Positions 35,255 through 44,152 are shown, numbered from the stretch's first letter. The stretch: 64,000 bases of DNA from JACDAV01 sp964626755 (GCA_964626755.1 CAZVGO010000042.1:60667-124666); one strand, 5' to 3'. Numbers and translations: made by a program. Notes: generated by a model from the letters alone, not told the origin.

Positions 35255-35875
35255 CTACGGGAACCGCCACTGGAGCGGCCCCGTGTAGCAGTGGGCGAGG
35301 GCCGTGCAGGCTGCGCCCGACAGGTCCCACTGCCGCCCTGCGACGTACGGCCCGCGATCGATCACCGGGACGGTGATCCGCTTCCCGTTGGCCGGGTTCC
35401 GGAAACTGACCATCGTCCCGCACGGCAGCGTCCGATGGGCGACGCCCATGATCGTCGTGGTGTATGCGTGCCCGCAGGCGGTCCGCTTGCCGTAGAAGCC
35501 GGGGCCGTACCAGCTGACCTCCGGGTCGCGGCGCCAGCCACTCGCGGAGACGACGGTTGCGGCCGTCGGCCGGACCACGACGACGCCGGTCGGCGCCTTC
35601 GGCTGGGCAATGTCGGCGCGGCGAAGCGGCTCGGGGGCGTTCGCCGGTTCGAGCAGGGTCGCCGTTGCCTCCAGCGCTCCGTCGGATCGGTGCGCCGGGT
35701 CGAGAGTTGCCGCCGCCGTCGCCCGCGGAAGGAATCGGGCCTCCAGGAGTTCGAAGGAGGCCGGGTCGAGTGGCGAAGCGAGATGGGGGCTTCGCGATCC
35801 GACCGGTCCGGGTACGACGACCAGGGCGAGCCCGACGATGAGCGCCAGGCCCGCGACGACTCTGGGGAGTCGCAC
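35255..35875 (-). CDS. secreted RlpA-like double-psi beta-barrel protein
   Basis: A 206-residue exported protein with a signal-like hydrophobic N terminus (about 5-22), a variable middle and a C-terminal RlpA-like barrel. That domain starts VSWYGPGFYGKRTACG and contains GVAHRTLPCGTMV and VIDRGPYVAGRQWDLS, with the Asp typical of RlpA-type and 3D-type barrels. It ends in LQWRFP. It probably acts on or binds cell-wall glycans. It differs from the Cys-rich relative at 26631. Confidence 0.75.
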   Translation of the reverse strand: MRLPRVVAGLALIVGLALVVVPGPVGSRSPHLASPLDPASFELLEARFLPRATAAATLDPAHRSDGALEATATLLEPANAPEPLRRADIAQPKAPTGVVVVRPTAATVVSASGWRRDPEVSWYGPGFYGKRTACGHAYTTTIMGVAHRTLPCGTMVSFRNPANGKRITVPVIDRGPYVAGRQWDLSGAACTALAHCYTGPLQWRFP

Positions 35876-35965
35876 GTCGCTGCCACCCTACCACGGGCTC
35901 CCGGAACTCGAGCCCAGCGGGCCAGCGATTTTCGTACTGTCCCGCACCCTGCCAGACTGCACCAG

Positions 35966-36862
35966 ATGCCCTCGCTGACCCTCGATCTCGACCGCCCGCT
36001 CGACCTCGACCTGACGCTCGGGATCCACTTCCACGGAACCGCCGATCCGACCACCCGCCGCGAGGCCGGGTGGCTCGTCCGGACCAGCCGCACGCCGGAC
36101 GGACCGTCGACGATCGCGCTGCAGGTGTGCGCCGGACGCCTTCGGGCCGAGGCGTGGGGACCCGGTGCGGACCGGGGGCTGGCCGGCGTTCCTGCGCTCA
36201 TCGGCCTCGGGGACCAGCCCGCCCCTCTCGATCCCGGGCACCGGCTTGTCACCGAGCTCGCCCGGCGGATGCCCGGGCTCCGGATCGGCCGGAGCGGGAA
36301 CGTGTTCGAGGCACTGCTGCCGGCGATCCTCGAGCAGAAGGTGACCGGGACCGAGGCGTTCAACGCCTACCGTTCGATCGTGCTCCGGTACGGTGAGCCG
36401 GCACCCGGTCCATTCCGGCTGATGGTCGCGCCGGCCGCCGCACAGATCGCCCGACTGCCGTACTACGCGCTCCATCCACTCGGGGTCGAGCGTCGCCGCG
36501 CGGACACGCTGCGCAACGCGGCGGCGCGCGCGAACCGGCTGGAGGAGACGACGGACCTGCCGCTCGAGGCCGCCTATCGCCGTCTCACGGCGCTCCCCGG
36601 AGTCGGCCCCTGGACGGCCGCCGAGGTGGGCCTTCGGGCCCTCGGCGATCCCGACGCCGTCAGCGTCGGCGACTACCATCTCCCGAACCTGGTCTCGTGG
36701 GCGCTCGCGGGTGAGCCGAGGGCCGACGACGCGCGGATGCTGGAGCTCCTCGAGCCGTACCGGGGCCAGCGGGCGCGGGTGGTCCGCCTGCTCGAGGCGA
36801 GTGGGATCCGGGCTCCCCGGTATGGACCGCGGATGGCACCCCGGTCGATAGCCGGCATCTGA
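35966..36862 (+). CDS. DNA-3-methyladenine glycosylase (AlkA-like, HhH-GPD)
   Basis: A 298-residue HhH-GPD glycosylase removing alkylated purines in base excision repair. The helix-hairpin-helix reads LPGVGPWTAAEV and the catalytic Asp lies in DAVSVGDYHLPNL shortly after. The upstream EALLPAILEQKVTGTEAF segment matches AlkA (where it reads ILGQ...). The N-terminal 100 residues are the divergent cap of AlkA-type enzymes. ATG at 35966 is the first start that gives a sensible N terminus. Confidence 0.8.
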   Translation: MPSLTLDLDRPLDLDLTLGIHFHGTADPTTRREAGWLVRTSRTPDGPSTIALQVCAGRLRAEAWGPGADRGLAGVPALIGLGDQPAPLDPGHRLVTELARRMPGLRIGRSGNVFEALLPAILEQKVTGTEAFNAYRSIVLRYGEPAPGPFRLMVAPAAAQIARLPYYALHPLGVERRRADTLRNAAARANRLEETTDLPLEAAYRRLTALPGVGPWTAAEVGLRALGDPDAVSVGDYHLPNLVSWALAGEPRADDARMLELLEPYRGQRARVVRLLEASGIRAPRYGPRMAPRSIAGI

Positions 36863-36882
36863 ACCTCGAGGTTCCGTCAACT

Positions 36883-37010
36883 ACCCATCCCGTGGGTGCC
36901 AGGCGGCGCACAGCCGGAAATGAGCTGCCCGCATAGCCGCCAAAGGCTAATTTCGGTCACTGATGGGCGCTTTCCGCGCCTGCGAGTCTCGTAGTACCCG
37001 CCGGGTGGGT
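36883..37010. repeat. two palindromes upstream of metH
   Basis: ACCCAT-CCC-GTGGGT at 36883-36897 and ACCCGC-CGG-GTGGGT at 36996-37010 lie in the 203-base gap before metH and match the family seen at 13.1, 22.0 and 30.4 kb. I see no convincing SAM, SAH or cobalamin riboswitch in this gap. Confidence 0.55.
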
Positions 37011-37065
37011 GGATGACGGATCCCGCGTTCCGGCCACGGGATGAGAGCCGGGTAAACTCGGATCA

Positions 37066-40000
37066 ATGACCGCCCCAGCCGCCACGCCCAAGCGCACGGC
37101 CAAGCGCCCGGATGTCCGCCGGGGCACGGCTGCGCCCGCCCCGCGCACCCGCGAGCAGCGGGCGGACGAGTTCGAGGCGCTCCTCGCCCGGCGGATCCTC
37201 GTCCTCGACGGCGCGATGGGCACGATGATCCAGACCTACCAGCTCTCGGAGGCGGAGTTTCGGGGCGAGCGCTTCGCAGACCACCCGCGCGACCTGCGCG
37301 GCGACAACGAGCTCCTCTCGCTCACCCATCCCGAGATCGTCCGGGCGATCCACGAGGCGTACCTCGACGCCGGCGCGGACATCATCGAGACGAATACGTT
37401 CAACGCGAACCGGATCAGCCAGACCGACTACGACCTGTCGGACGTGGCCCGCGAGATGAACCGGGCCGCCGCGACGATCGCCCGCGCGGCTGCCGACGCG
37501 TTCGAGCAGCGCGAGCCCGGCCGGCCGCGGTTCGTCGCCGGCGCTCTCGGGCCGACCAACCGGAGTGCCTCGATCTCGCCGGACGTCAACGACCCCGGCG
37601 CCCGGAACGTCACGTTCGACGAGCTCGTCGTGGCGTACCGCGAGGCGGCCGAGGGGCTGATCGAGGGGGGCGTCGACCTGCTCCTCGTCGAGACGATCTT
37701 CGACACCCTCAACGCGAAGGCCGCGATCGTCGGCATCGAGGAGGCATTCGAGGCGCTGGGCGAGCGACGCCCGCTGATCGTCTCGGGGACGATCACCGAC
37801 GCGTCGGGGCGGACGCTGTCCGGCCAGACCGTCGAGGCGTTCTGGAACTCGATCGCCCATGCCCGGCCCGTCGTCGTCGGGCTCAACTGTGCGCTCGGCG
37901 CGCGACAGCTCCGGCAGTACGTCCAGGACCTCGGCAGGCTGACGTCTCTGCCGGTCAGCGCCTATCCGAATGCCGGCCTCCCGAACGAGTTCGGTGGCTA
38001 CGACCAGACGGCCGAGGAAATGGCGGTCCTGATGAAGGGCTTCGCCGCCAATGGGCTCGTCAACATCGCCGGCAGCTGCTGCGGCTCGACGCCTGCGCAC
38101 GTCAAGGCGATCGCCGAGGCCGTGGCCGGGCTCCCGCCGCGGATCCCCCCGGAGGTCCCCGTCGCCACCCGCCTGTCCGGCCTCGAGCCGATGACGATCC
38201 CCCAGCCGGGCAACCTGTTCGTCAACGTCGGCGAGCGGACGAATGTCACCGGCTCACGGAAGTTCGCAAAGCTCATCCTCGACGGCCGGTTCGACGAGGC
38301 GGTCGCGATCGCCCGCGAGCAGGTCGAATCGGGCGCCCAGATCATCGACGTGAACATGGACGAGGCGATGCTCGACTCGGCCGCGGCGATGACCCGGTTC
38401 CTCAACCTCATCTCCGGGGAGCCGGACATCGCGAAGGTCCCGGTGATGATCGACTCCTCGAAGTGGGAGGTGATCGAGGCCGGCCTGAAATGCGTCCAGG
38501 GCAAGGCCGTCGTCAACTCGATCTCGCTCAAGGAGGGCGAGGAGGTCTTCCTCGAGCACGCCCGCCTCGTACGCCGCTACGGAGCGGCGGCGGTCGTCAT
38601 GGCGTTCGACGAGAAGGGCCAGGCGGACACGGCCGACCGGAAGGTCGACATCCTCGCCCGCGCCTACCGGCTGCTCACCGAGATGGCCGGTTTCGCGCCC
38701 GAGGACGTCATCGTCGACCCGAACATCTTCGCCATCGCCACCGGCATCGAGGAGCACGCGCGATACGCGGTCGAGTACATCGAGGCGACCCGCCGGATCA
38801 AGGAGACCCTGCCCCATGCGCTCGTCTCCGGCGGCGTGAGCAACGTGTCGTTCTCGTTCCGCGGCAACGACCGGGTTCGCGAGGCGATCCACTCGGTCTT
38901 CCTGTACCACGCGATCGCGGCCGGGATGGACATGGGAATCGTCAACCCGGGCCAGCTCGCGATCTACGACGAGATCTTCCCGGAGCTCCGCGAGCGTGTC
39001 GAGGACGTCGTGCTCGACCGCCGGCCCGACGCGACGGAGCGGCTGCTGGAGCTGTCGGCACGGGTCGGTGGCTTCGCCGGGACGCGCAGGGTCGAGGATC
39101 TGGCGTGGCGCCACCTGCCGGTGAAGGAGCGACTCACTCACGCGCTCGTCGAGGGGATCGACCGGTACATCGTCGAGGACACGGAGGAGGCGAGGAAGGC
39201 GGCTGCGCGTCCGATCGAGGTGATCGAGGGTCCGCTGATGGACGGGATGAACGTCGTCGGTGACCTCTTCGGGGCGGGCAAGATGTTCCTCCCTCAGGTC
39301 GTCAAGAGCGCGCGGGTGATGAAGAAGGCGGTCGCCTACCTCATCCCGTACATCGAGCAGGAGAAGGCCAAGGACCCGGAGCTCGCGGCGCAGAAGGACA
39401 CCAACGGCACGATCGTCATGGCGACGGTCAAGGGCGACGTGCACGACATCGGCAAGAACCTGGTGGAGATCATCTTCGGCAACAACGGCTACCGCATCAT
39501 CAACCTCGGCATCAAGGTGCCGCCCGAGGAGCTCATCGCGGCCTATCACGCGCACAAGCCGGACGCCTTCGGCCTCTCCGGGCTCCTCGTGAAGTCCGCG
39601 CAGCAGATGGTCGTCACCGCGCAGGACTTCAAGGCGGCCGGCATCGACATCCCGCTCTTCGTCGGCGGCGCCGCCCTCACGCGCAAGTTCACGGCCACCC
39701 GCATCGCGGCCGAGTACGGCGGCGTGACGCTCTACGCCCGCGACGCCATGGACGGGCTCGATCTGGCCCACCAGCTCTTCTCGGCGCCCACGCGTGAGGG
39801 GCTCGTCGAGCGCGTGCGCGCCGAGCAGGCCGCGCTCCTCGACGCTGCCGCCGCCCCCACCGCGCCGGCGCCCGCGGCGGCGCCCGCGCGGGCGCCGTCG
39901 GCGCTGGACCGCGTCGAGGTGCCGGTGCCGCCCGACCTCGAGCCCCACGTGCTGCGTGACGTGCCCCTGGCGCACGTCTATCCCTACGTGAACCTCCAGA

Positions 40001-40701
40001 TGCTCTACGGCAAGCACCTCGGGCTGCGCGGCGCGGTGGCGCGGCTGCTCGAGGAGGGCGACGCCAAGGCCCTGGAGCTGCAGGAGACGGTGGAGACGCT
40101 CAAGCGCGAGGCGGCGGCGCAGGGCTGGGTGCGCGCGCACGCCGTCTACCGCTGGTACCGGGCCCGCGGCACGGGCGACACGATCACGCTCTTCGACGGA
40201 GCGGGCGCGGAGGCGGCGCTCTTCACGTTCCCGCGGCAGCGCGACGGCGAGCAGCTCTGCCTGGCCGACTACGCGCGCGGCGATGTCGACGACTACGTGG
40301 CGCTGTTCGCGGTGACGTGCGGCGAGGGCGTACGGGCGCGCGCACAGGCGCTCAAGGAGCGCGGCGAATATCTGAAGTCGCACGCGCTGCAGGCGCTGGC
40401 CATCGAGTGCGCGGAGGGCCTCGCGGAGATGCTGCACGCGCGGCTGCGCACGCAATGGGGCTTCCCCGACCCCCCCGGCACCCCCATCGGCGACCTCCTG
40501 AAAGCGCGCTACCGCGGTCTGCGCGTGTCCTTCGGGTATCCCGCCTGTCCGGACCTCGCCGACCAGGCCACGCTGTGGCGCCTGCTGCGTCCCGAGCAGA
40601 TCGGCATCCAGCTGACGGACGGTCACATGATGGATCCCGAGGCGTCGGTGTCCGCCCTCGTGTTCCATCACCCCTCGGCGAAGTACTTCAAGGCCGAGTA
40701 G
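37066..40701 (+). CDS. metH: cobalamin-dependent methionine synthase, apparent hybrid of two genomes
   Basis: A 1211-residue MetH with all four modules. The homocysteine domain (about 40-365) has zinc ligands Cys275, Cys338 and Cys339 (GLNCALG and SCCGS). The pterin domain (about 370-640) has NVGERTNVTGSRKF and later SGGVSNVSFSFRG. The cap and B12 domain (about 660-900) has DVHDIG at 791-796. The AdoMet activation domain (about 930-1211) has RVSFGYPACPD. The frame is intact, but from about residue 740 the codon style changes from the left part (CTC, TCG, GATC-rich) to the right part (CTG, GCG-rich), with an Ala/Pro linker at 925-945. The conserved middle is where an assembler could join two metH genes. 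Confidence 0.88.
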   Translation: MTAPAATPKRTAKRPDVRRGTAAPAPRTREQRADEFEALLARRILVLDGAMGTMIQTYQLSEAEFRGERFADHPRDLRGDNELLSLTHPEIVRAIHEAYLDAGADIIETNTFNANRISQTDYDLSDVAREMNRAAATIARAAADAFEQREPGRPRFVAGALGPTNRSASISPDVNDPGARNVTFDELVVAYREAAEGLIEGGVDLLLVETIFDTLNAKAAIVGIEEAFEALGERRPLIVSGTITDASGRTLSGQTVEAFWNSIAHARPVVVGLNCALGARQLRQYVQDLGRLTSLPVSAYPNAGLPNEFGGYDQTAEEMAVLMKGFAANGLVNIAGSCCGSTPAHVKAIAEAVAGLPPRIPPEVPVATRLSGLEPMTIPQPGNLFVNVGERTNVTGSRKFAKLILDGRFDEAVAIAREQVESGAQIIDVNMDEAMLDSAAAMTRFLNLISGEPDIAKVPVMIDSSKWEVIEAGLKCVQGKAVVNSISLKEGEEVFLEHARLVRRYGAAAVVMAFDEKGQADTADRKVDILARAYRLLTEMAGFAPEDVIVDPNIFAIATGIEEHARYAVEYIEATRRIKETLPHALVSGGVSNVSFSFRGNDRVREAIHSVFLYHAIAAGMDMGIVNPGQLAIYDEIFPELRERVEDVVLDRRPDATERLLELSARVGGFAGTRRVEDLAWRHLPVKERLTHALVEGIDRYIVEDTEEARKAAARPIEVIEGPLMDGMNVVGDLFGAGKMFLPQVVKSARVMKKAVAYLIPYIEQEKAKDPELAAQKDTNGTIVMATVKGDVHDIGKNLVEIIFGNNGYRIINLGIKVPPEELIAAYHAHKPDAFGLSGLLVKSAQQMVVTAQDFKAAGIDIPLFVGGAALTRKFTATRIAAEYGGVTLYARDAMDGLDLAHQLFSAPTREGLVERVRAEQAALLDAAAAPTAPAPAAAPARAPSALDRVEVPVPPDLEPHVLRDVPLAHVYPYVNLQMLYGKHLGLRGAVARLLEEGDAKALELQETVETLKREAAAQGWVRAHAVYRWYRARGTGDTITLFDGAGAEAALFTFPRQRDGEQLCLADYARGDVDDYVALFAVTCGEGVRARAQALKERGEYLKSHALQALAIECAEGLAEMLHARLRTQWGFPDPPGTPIGDLLKARYRGLRVSFGYPACPDLADQATLWRLLRPEQIGIQLTDGHMMDPEASVSALVFHHPSAKYFKAE
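39050..39480. other. probable chimeric junction inside metH
   Basis: Gene style, codon choice and neighbourhood differ on the two sides of this interval, while the interval itself encodes the most conserved part of MetH (GAGKMFLPQVVKSARVMKK to DVHDIG). The exact break point cannot be placed by eye. Palindromes of the ACCCGC family stop before it; lipoprotein and outer-membrane genes begin after it. Confidence 0.6.
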
Positions 40702-40910
40702 TGGCGGCGGCGAAAGGCACGCGGCGCAAGACGCTCGGAATCGCGCTGGGCATCATCGTGATGGTGACCATCGTGTACCTGATGGCACCCGACTTCTTCA
40801 AGATCGTGGAGTTCACCCTCTACGATCAGCACTTCCGCCTGCGCGGCCCGCGCGGCGCGCACCCGCAGGTGGCGGTGGTCGCCATCGACGAGGCGAGCCT
40901 GCGGCGGTCG
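40701..40910 (+). pseudogene. CHASE2-domain sensor, N-terminal fragment only
   Basis: GTG at 40701 overlaps the last base of the metH stop. The first 70 residues have a basic N terminus, one membrane helix (about 11-30) and DFFKIVEFTLYDQHFRLRG plus VAVVAIDEASLRR, the opening of a CHASE2 extracellular sensor domain, usually fused to a guanylate cyclase or kinase. After SLRR homology stops; the frame ends 13 codons later at 40949. The rest of the gene is missing at the same point where the FecR gene from the other strand is cut. Confidence 0.65.
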
Positions 40911-41235
40911 TGCGCTCCCGCGACTGGGCGTCGTAGTCGAGCTTGGTGACCGCAAAGCGCGTGTTCTCCGCGACGAAGATGGTGCTGCCGTCGGGCAGGT
41001 TCAGATCGGCGGAAGAGGCGGCGAGGGCGCGCACCTGGTCCCCTTCAACGAAGCGAGCACCGACTGCAACCGGCCTCCACTGGGTAAGACCCCGTGGCAG
41101 GGCTTCCACCCGACCGGTGACCCGCACCGCTTCCGCGCTGACGGGGCGCATCTGCGCCTCGGCGGGCGCGGAGGCGGCGAGCGCCAGCACGCCAAGCAAC
41201 ACAGCGATCAGGCTGCGCGATCTGACTGTCAGCAT
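40910..41235 (-). pseudogene. FecR-domain protein, N-terminal fragment
   Basis: From ATG at 41235 (GAGGACA upstream) the product has a signal peptide (about 1-28, ending APAEAQ) and a FecR-type domain with VRVTGRVEALPRG, VGARFVEGDQVRALAASSADLNL and GSTIFVAENTRFAVTKL. Similarity ends near SRER at about 40910, where the CHASE2 fragment from the plus strand also ends; the frame then drifts to a stop at 40813 inside CHASE2. FecR and CHASE2-cyclase genes are often neighbours in one direction, so this looks like one locus rejoined in inverted order. Confidence 0.6.
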
Positions 41236-41350
41236 AGCTGTTGTCCTCGTCTCGAAAACGTGCTCGAGAGATATCGAGCGTCCCAGCATCGGCCCTGAAA
41301 GTTTAACAACGGTACACACTCAGGGGTTTAGAAGTAGCGGTTCATCGCCT

Positions 41351-42043
41351 TCACTTCCCTTGCCGGACGCGACGGGCTCGGGGGCGGCGGGTCAGGGTGG
41401 ACACGCTCTGCTCGAGGCGGCTGACGCGCGCAGCGAGGTCCGACGGCCGGGGACGACCGGCGAGGTAGCCCGGCTCGACGAGAGCAATGAAGGCCTCCGC
41501 GATGGCGTCGGCGTCCCAGGCGCCGGCGGGGTTGTACCAGCGGTACACCCAGTTGCTCATGCCGAGCAGTGCCCAGACGAGGAGCCGCGGCTCCGGAACG
41601 GCGAACGCCCCCGACCGCACGCCGCGCTCGACGATGCCCTGCACGGCCCGGTCGTAGCCGGCCTTGCGGCGCGCGATGGAGCGGGCCAGCCGCGCGGGGA
41701 GGTTGGGCTCTTCCCCGAAAAAGACCGTGAGGAACGAGCGCTCGGCCACCACGGTGCGCACCTGGTGGCGGATCACCTGGCGGAGCTGCTCGGCGGGCGG
41801 CGCCCCCCGCCGCTCGATGTCGCGCAGCCCCTCTTCCACGAGCGTCATCGTGCGGTGGAAGATCGCGGCGAGCAAATCCTCCTTCGACGGGAAATATCCG
41901 TAGAGCGTGGCCTTCGACACGCCGAGCCGGCTGGCAAGGTCGTCGAGGGTGGTGGCGCGATAGCCACGGGCGCGGAAGAGGTCCGCGGCGGCGGTCAGGA
42001 TCTGCGACTGAACCAGGCGGCGGCGCGCGTCGGCTTTCTTAAT
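41351..42043 (-). CDS. TetR-family transcriptional regulator, non-ATG start
   Basis: The 230-residue reading has a TetR helix-turn-helix: AADLFRARGYRATTLDDLA then LGVSKATLYGYFPSKEDLL, followed by an all-helical ligand domain. The first ATG (41920) would cut off most of the DNA-binding domain, so the start must be upstream. The frame is open to ATT at 42043-42041, which overlaps the cytochrome stop as ATTAA, but no ATG, GTG or TTG fits there. It may use ATT or another rare start. It is probably co-transcribed with the cytochrome gene. Confidence 0.75.
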   Translation of the reverse strand: MKKADARRRLVQSQILTAAADLFRARGYRATTLDDLASRLGVSKATLYGYFPSKEDLLAAIFHRTMTLVEEGLRDIERRGAPPAEQLRQVIRHQVRTVVAERSFLTVFFGEEPNLPARLARSIARRKAGYDRAVQGIVERGVRSGAFAVPEPRLLVWALLGMSNWVYRWYNPAGAWDADAIAEAFIALVEPGYLAGRPRPSDLAARVSRLEQSVSTLTRRPRARRVRQGK

Positions 42044-42980
42044 GGTGACAGGCGACGCAGTCGAGGGGCGCGCGCATGCCGCGGTTGGCGTTCTGCTCGC
42101 GATGGCAGTCCAGGCACCAGCCCATCGTCAGTGGCGGCGACGGCGGCCGTAATCCGACGAGGTGCTTGAGATCGTTCAGCAGCCGCGGCCCGGTGGTGGC
42201 GCCAACGACCCGCATCCGCTCCACGGGACCATGGCAGCTCTGGCATTCGACGCCCGTACGTACGTGCGGCTTGTGCGGAAAGTAGGTAAATTCCGGCATC
42301 TTGAACACACGCACCCACGGCACCGCCTGGCCGCGCTCGGCGTAGCGGTGGATCTTCTGGATCTCGGGATTGTCCTGCGCGCCGATGATGCGGTGGCAGC
42401 CCATGCACCGCTCCACGGACGGCAGCCCCGCGTACTCGGAGCGCCGCGCCTCGGTATGGCAATGCTGGCAGGCGATCTGAAACGAGCCCGCGTGCACCAC
42501 GTGGCTGAAGAGAATCGGCTGTGCGGGCGCGCCCGGGACGTGCACGAGGCTCCGGGATTCCTCCGGCCGGTAGGTGGGCTGCGCCACGGAGCGGAGATAC
42601 CGCACGACCTGGCTGATCTGATCGCCGCTCAGCGTGCGGTCGAAGGGCGGCATGGTGGGGGCGAGCCCCTCCGCAGGACCGCCGTGGCGGATGACGTTCG
42701 ACAGGAACTCGTCGGGGAGCGCGTTCATCAGACGGCCATCGGTGAGATCGGAGGGCTTGGTGGCGAACGCCGCCGCGGAGGGACCGTCGCCGCGCCCTTC
42801 GGTCCCGTGACAGGCGGCGCAGTGGGTCACGTAGATGTCACGGCCCAGTGCCACGTCACGCGTCATGACAGGGGGCGCGCTCGACGCTGCCACGGCGCGG
42901 AACCAGCTGAGAAGGCCCGCGACGGCCAGCGTAAGGCCGACTGCCGCCGCCGCGCCACCGGCCCATATTCGCCAGCTCAC
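42039..42980 (-). CDS. hexaheme c-type cytochrome with monoheme N-terminal domain
   Basis: A 313-residue exported cytochrome with one N-terminal membrane/signal helix (about 9-26). Six CxxCH sites are visible: CAACH in a class I cytochrome c domain (residues about 45-130), then CQHCH, CMGCH, CQSCH, CLDCH and CVACH in a multiheme part. The RIIGAQDNPEIQKIHRYAERG segment after CMGCH is typical of the QrcA/ActA type (quinone reductase Qrc or alternative complex III). Periplasmic electron transfer is likely, but partner subunits are not in the window. Confidence 0.85.
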   Translation of the reverse strand: MSWRIWAGGAAAAVGLTLAVAGLLSWFRAVAASSAPPVMTRDVALGRDIYVTHCAACHGTEGRGDGPSAAAFATKPSDLTDGRLMNALPDEFLSNVIRHGGPAEGLAPTMPPFDRTLSGDQISQVVRYLRSVAQPTYRPEESRSLVHVPGAPAQPILFSHVVHAGSFQIACQHCHTEARRSEYAGLPSVERCMGCHRIIGAQDNPEIQKIHRYAERGQAVPWVRVFKMPEFTYFPHKPHVRTGVECQSCHGPVERMRVVGATTGPRLLNDLKHLVGLRPPSPPLTMGWCLDCHREQNANRGMRAPLDCVACHH

Positions 42981-43004
42981 GGTTGGTGCTCCTTGGCGCC
43001 GGTC

Positions 43005-43985
43005 CTACTCGCGGATCAGGCGCTCCCGGCGCTGGAGATACCCGTGCCGCACCGCGCTGTACATGTCGATCACGCTCTCCTCGAAGCCCTGATAGAGATC
43101 GAGGTTCAGTGACCGCTCGTTGACGATGTCGCCGATCTTCATCCCGAGACGATCCCAGAACAACGGCAGGTAATAGCTCAGCGGGTCCATGAACGAGTCG
43201 ACGAGCTTGCCGATCCCGTCCCGCACGGTGAGCGGCTCCATGAAGGGCAGGACCAGGTAGGGCCCTGGACCCGAGCCCCAGACCCCCAGTGTCTGGCCGA
43301 AGTCCTCGCGGCTCTTCGGGATGCCCCAGTAGTCGTTGGCGGGGTCGAAGAGGCCGCCGATGCCGGCGGTGCTGTTGATCAGGAACCGGCTGAGCTCGCG
43401 GCCGGCGCCGCCCCACTTGCCCTGCAGCGCGCTGTTCACGAGACGCGGTACGAAGTTGATGTTGTCGAAGCCGTTGGAGATCATCACCTGAAACGGCTCC
43501 GGCATCACGACGTTGTAGGCTTTTGCCACCGGCTTGAGCACGTAGCGGTCGACATTGCGGTTGAACTCGAACATCTTCTCGTTGAACGGCTCCCACGGAT
43601 CGTACTCGGCCGCGTCCATCGGCTCGGCAATGGGCTCCGGAGCGCGCACCTGCGCCATCACCACGTCGTCGGCGCTCGCGGCCGGCTCGGCCGATGCCAA
43701 CGGCTCCGCCGTGACCGGCGTCGCCCCGGACGCGGTGGCGCCGTGTGCGACGATGGCGTCGCTGGCCGGCGGGAGCGAAGCGGCGTCCGCCACGGGGGGG
43801 GAGGGCGCGACGGGCTCGGTGAGATCGGCGACGACGCGGCCCTCGACGGGTCGGTCCGCGAGGAGCGCGGACTGGGGGCGAACGGTGCCGGAAAGGGTGC
43901 CACACCCGCTCGCGACGAGCGCGAGGGCGACGCCGAGGACCGAGGCGGCGAGACCACGACTGCTACCGATGAAGGAAACGCGCAA
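43005..43985 (-). CDS. mlaA: MlaA (VacJ) outer-membrane lipoprotein
   Basis: A 326-residue lipoprotein of the phospholipid-retrograde transport system. The signal peptide ends in the lipobox LVASGC. After an Ala/Pro/Ser-rich insert of about 110 residues the MlaA domain begins with YDPWEPFNEKMFEFNR and includes FLINSTAGIGGLFDPA and GPYLVLPFMEP. It indicates a double-membrane organism. TTG at 43985 is chosen because GGAGG stands six bases upstream and gives a proper signal peptide; no ATG does so. Confidence 0.88.
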   Translation of the reverse strand: MRVSFIGSSRGLAASVLGVALALVASGCGTLSGTVRPQSALLADRPVEGRVVADLTEPVAPSPPVADAASLPPASDAIVAHGATASGATPVTAEPLASAEPAASADDVVMAQVRAPEPIAEPMDAAEYDPWEPFNEKMFEFNRNVDRYVLKPVAKAYNVVMPEPFQVMISNGFDNINFVPRLVNSALQGKWGGAGRELSRFLINSTAGIGGLFDPANDYWGIPKSREDFGQTLGVWGSGPGPYLVLPFMEPLTVRDGIGKLVDSFMDPLSYYLPLFWDRLGMKIGDIVNERSLNLDLYQGFEESVIDMYSAVRHGYLQRRERLIRE

Positions 43986-44152
43986 TGCAATCCTCCCGTG
44001 GAAGTGTGAGCGTGTCGTCTCGCGCCACAATATATATGAAACTTCCGGCGGCGTTCGACATTTCAGGGCGCCGCGAGGGAGTAGCGCCCGCGTGCAGGAA
44101 AGCGTATCGTGCAAGTGGCTACCGGCCATAGGCAGGGCCACAAGGAGAGCAT

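Noticed and set aside
36863..37065. SAM, SAH or cobalamin riboswitch upstream of metH
   Set aside because: I found palindromes of the local repeat family but none of the conserved riboswitch core motifs that I know, so no claim is made.
38254..40671. 805-codon minus-strand frame opposite metH
   Set aside because: Shadow of metH in a GC-rich genome; Arg/His/Asp/Val-rich product with no domain.
41236..41350. Attachment site or integrase remnant near the FecR/CHASE2 join
   Set aside because: No integrase, tRNA or direct repeat was seen; a chimeric join explains the truncations better.
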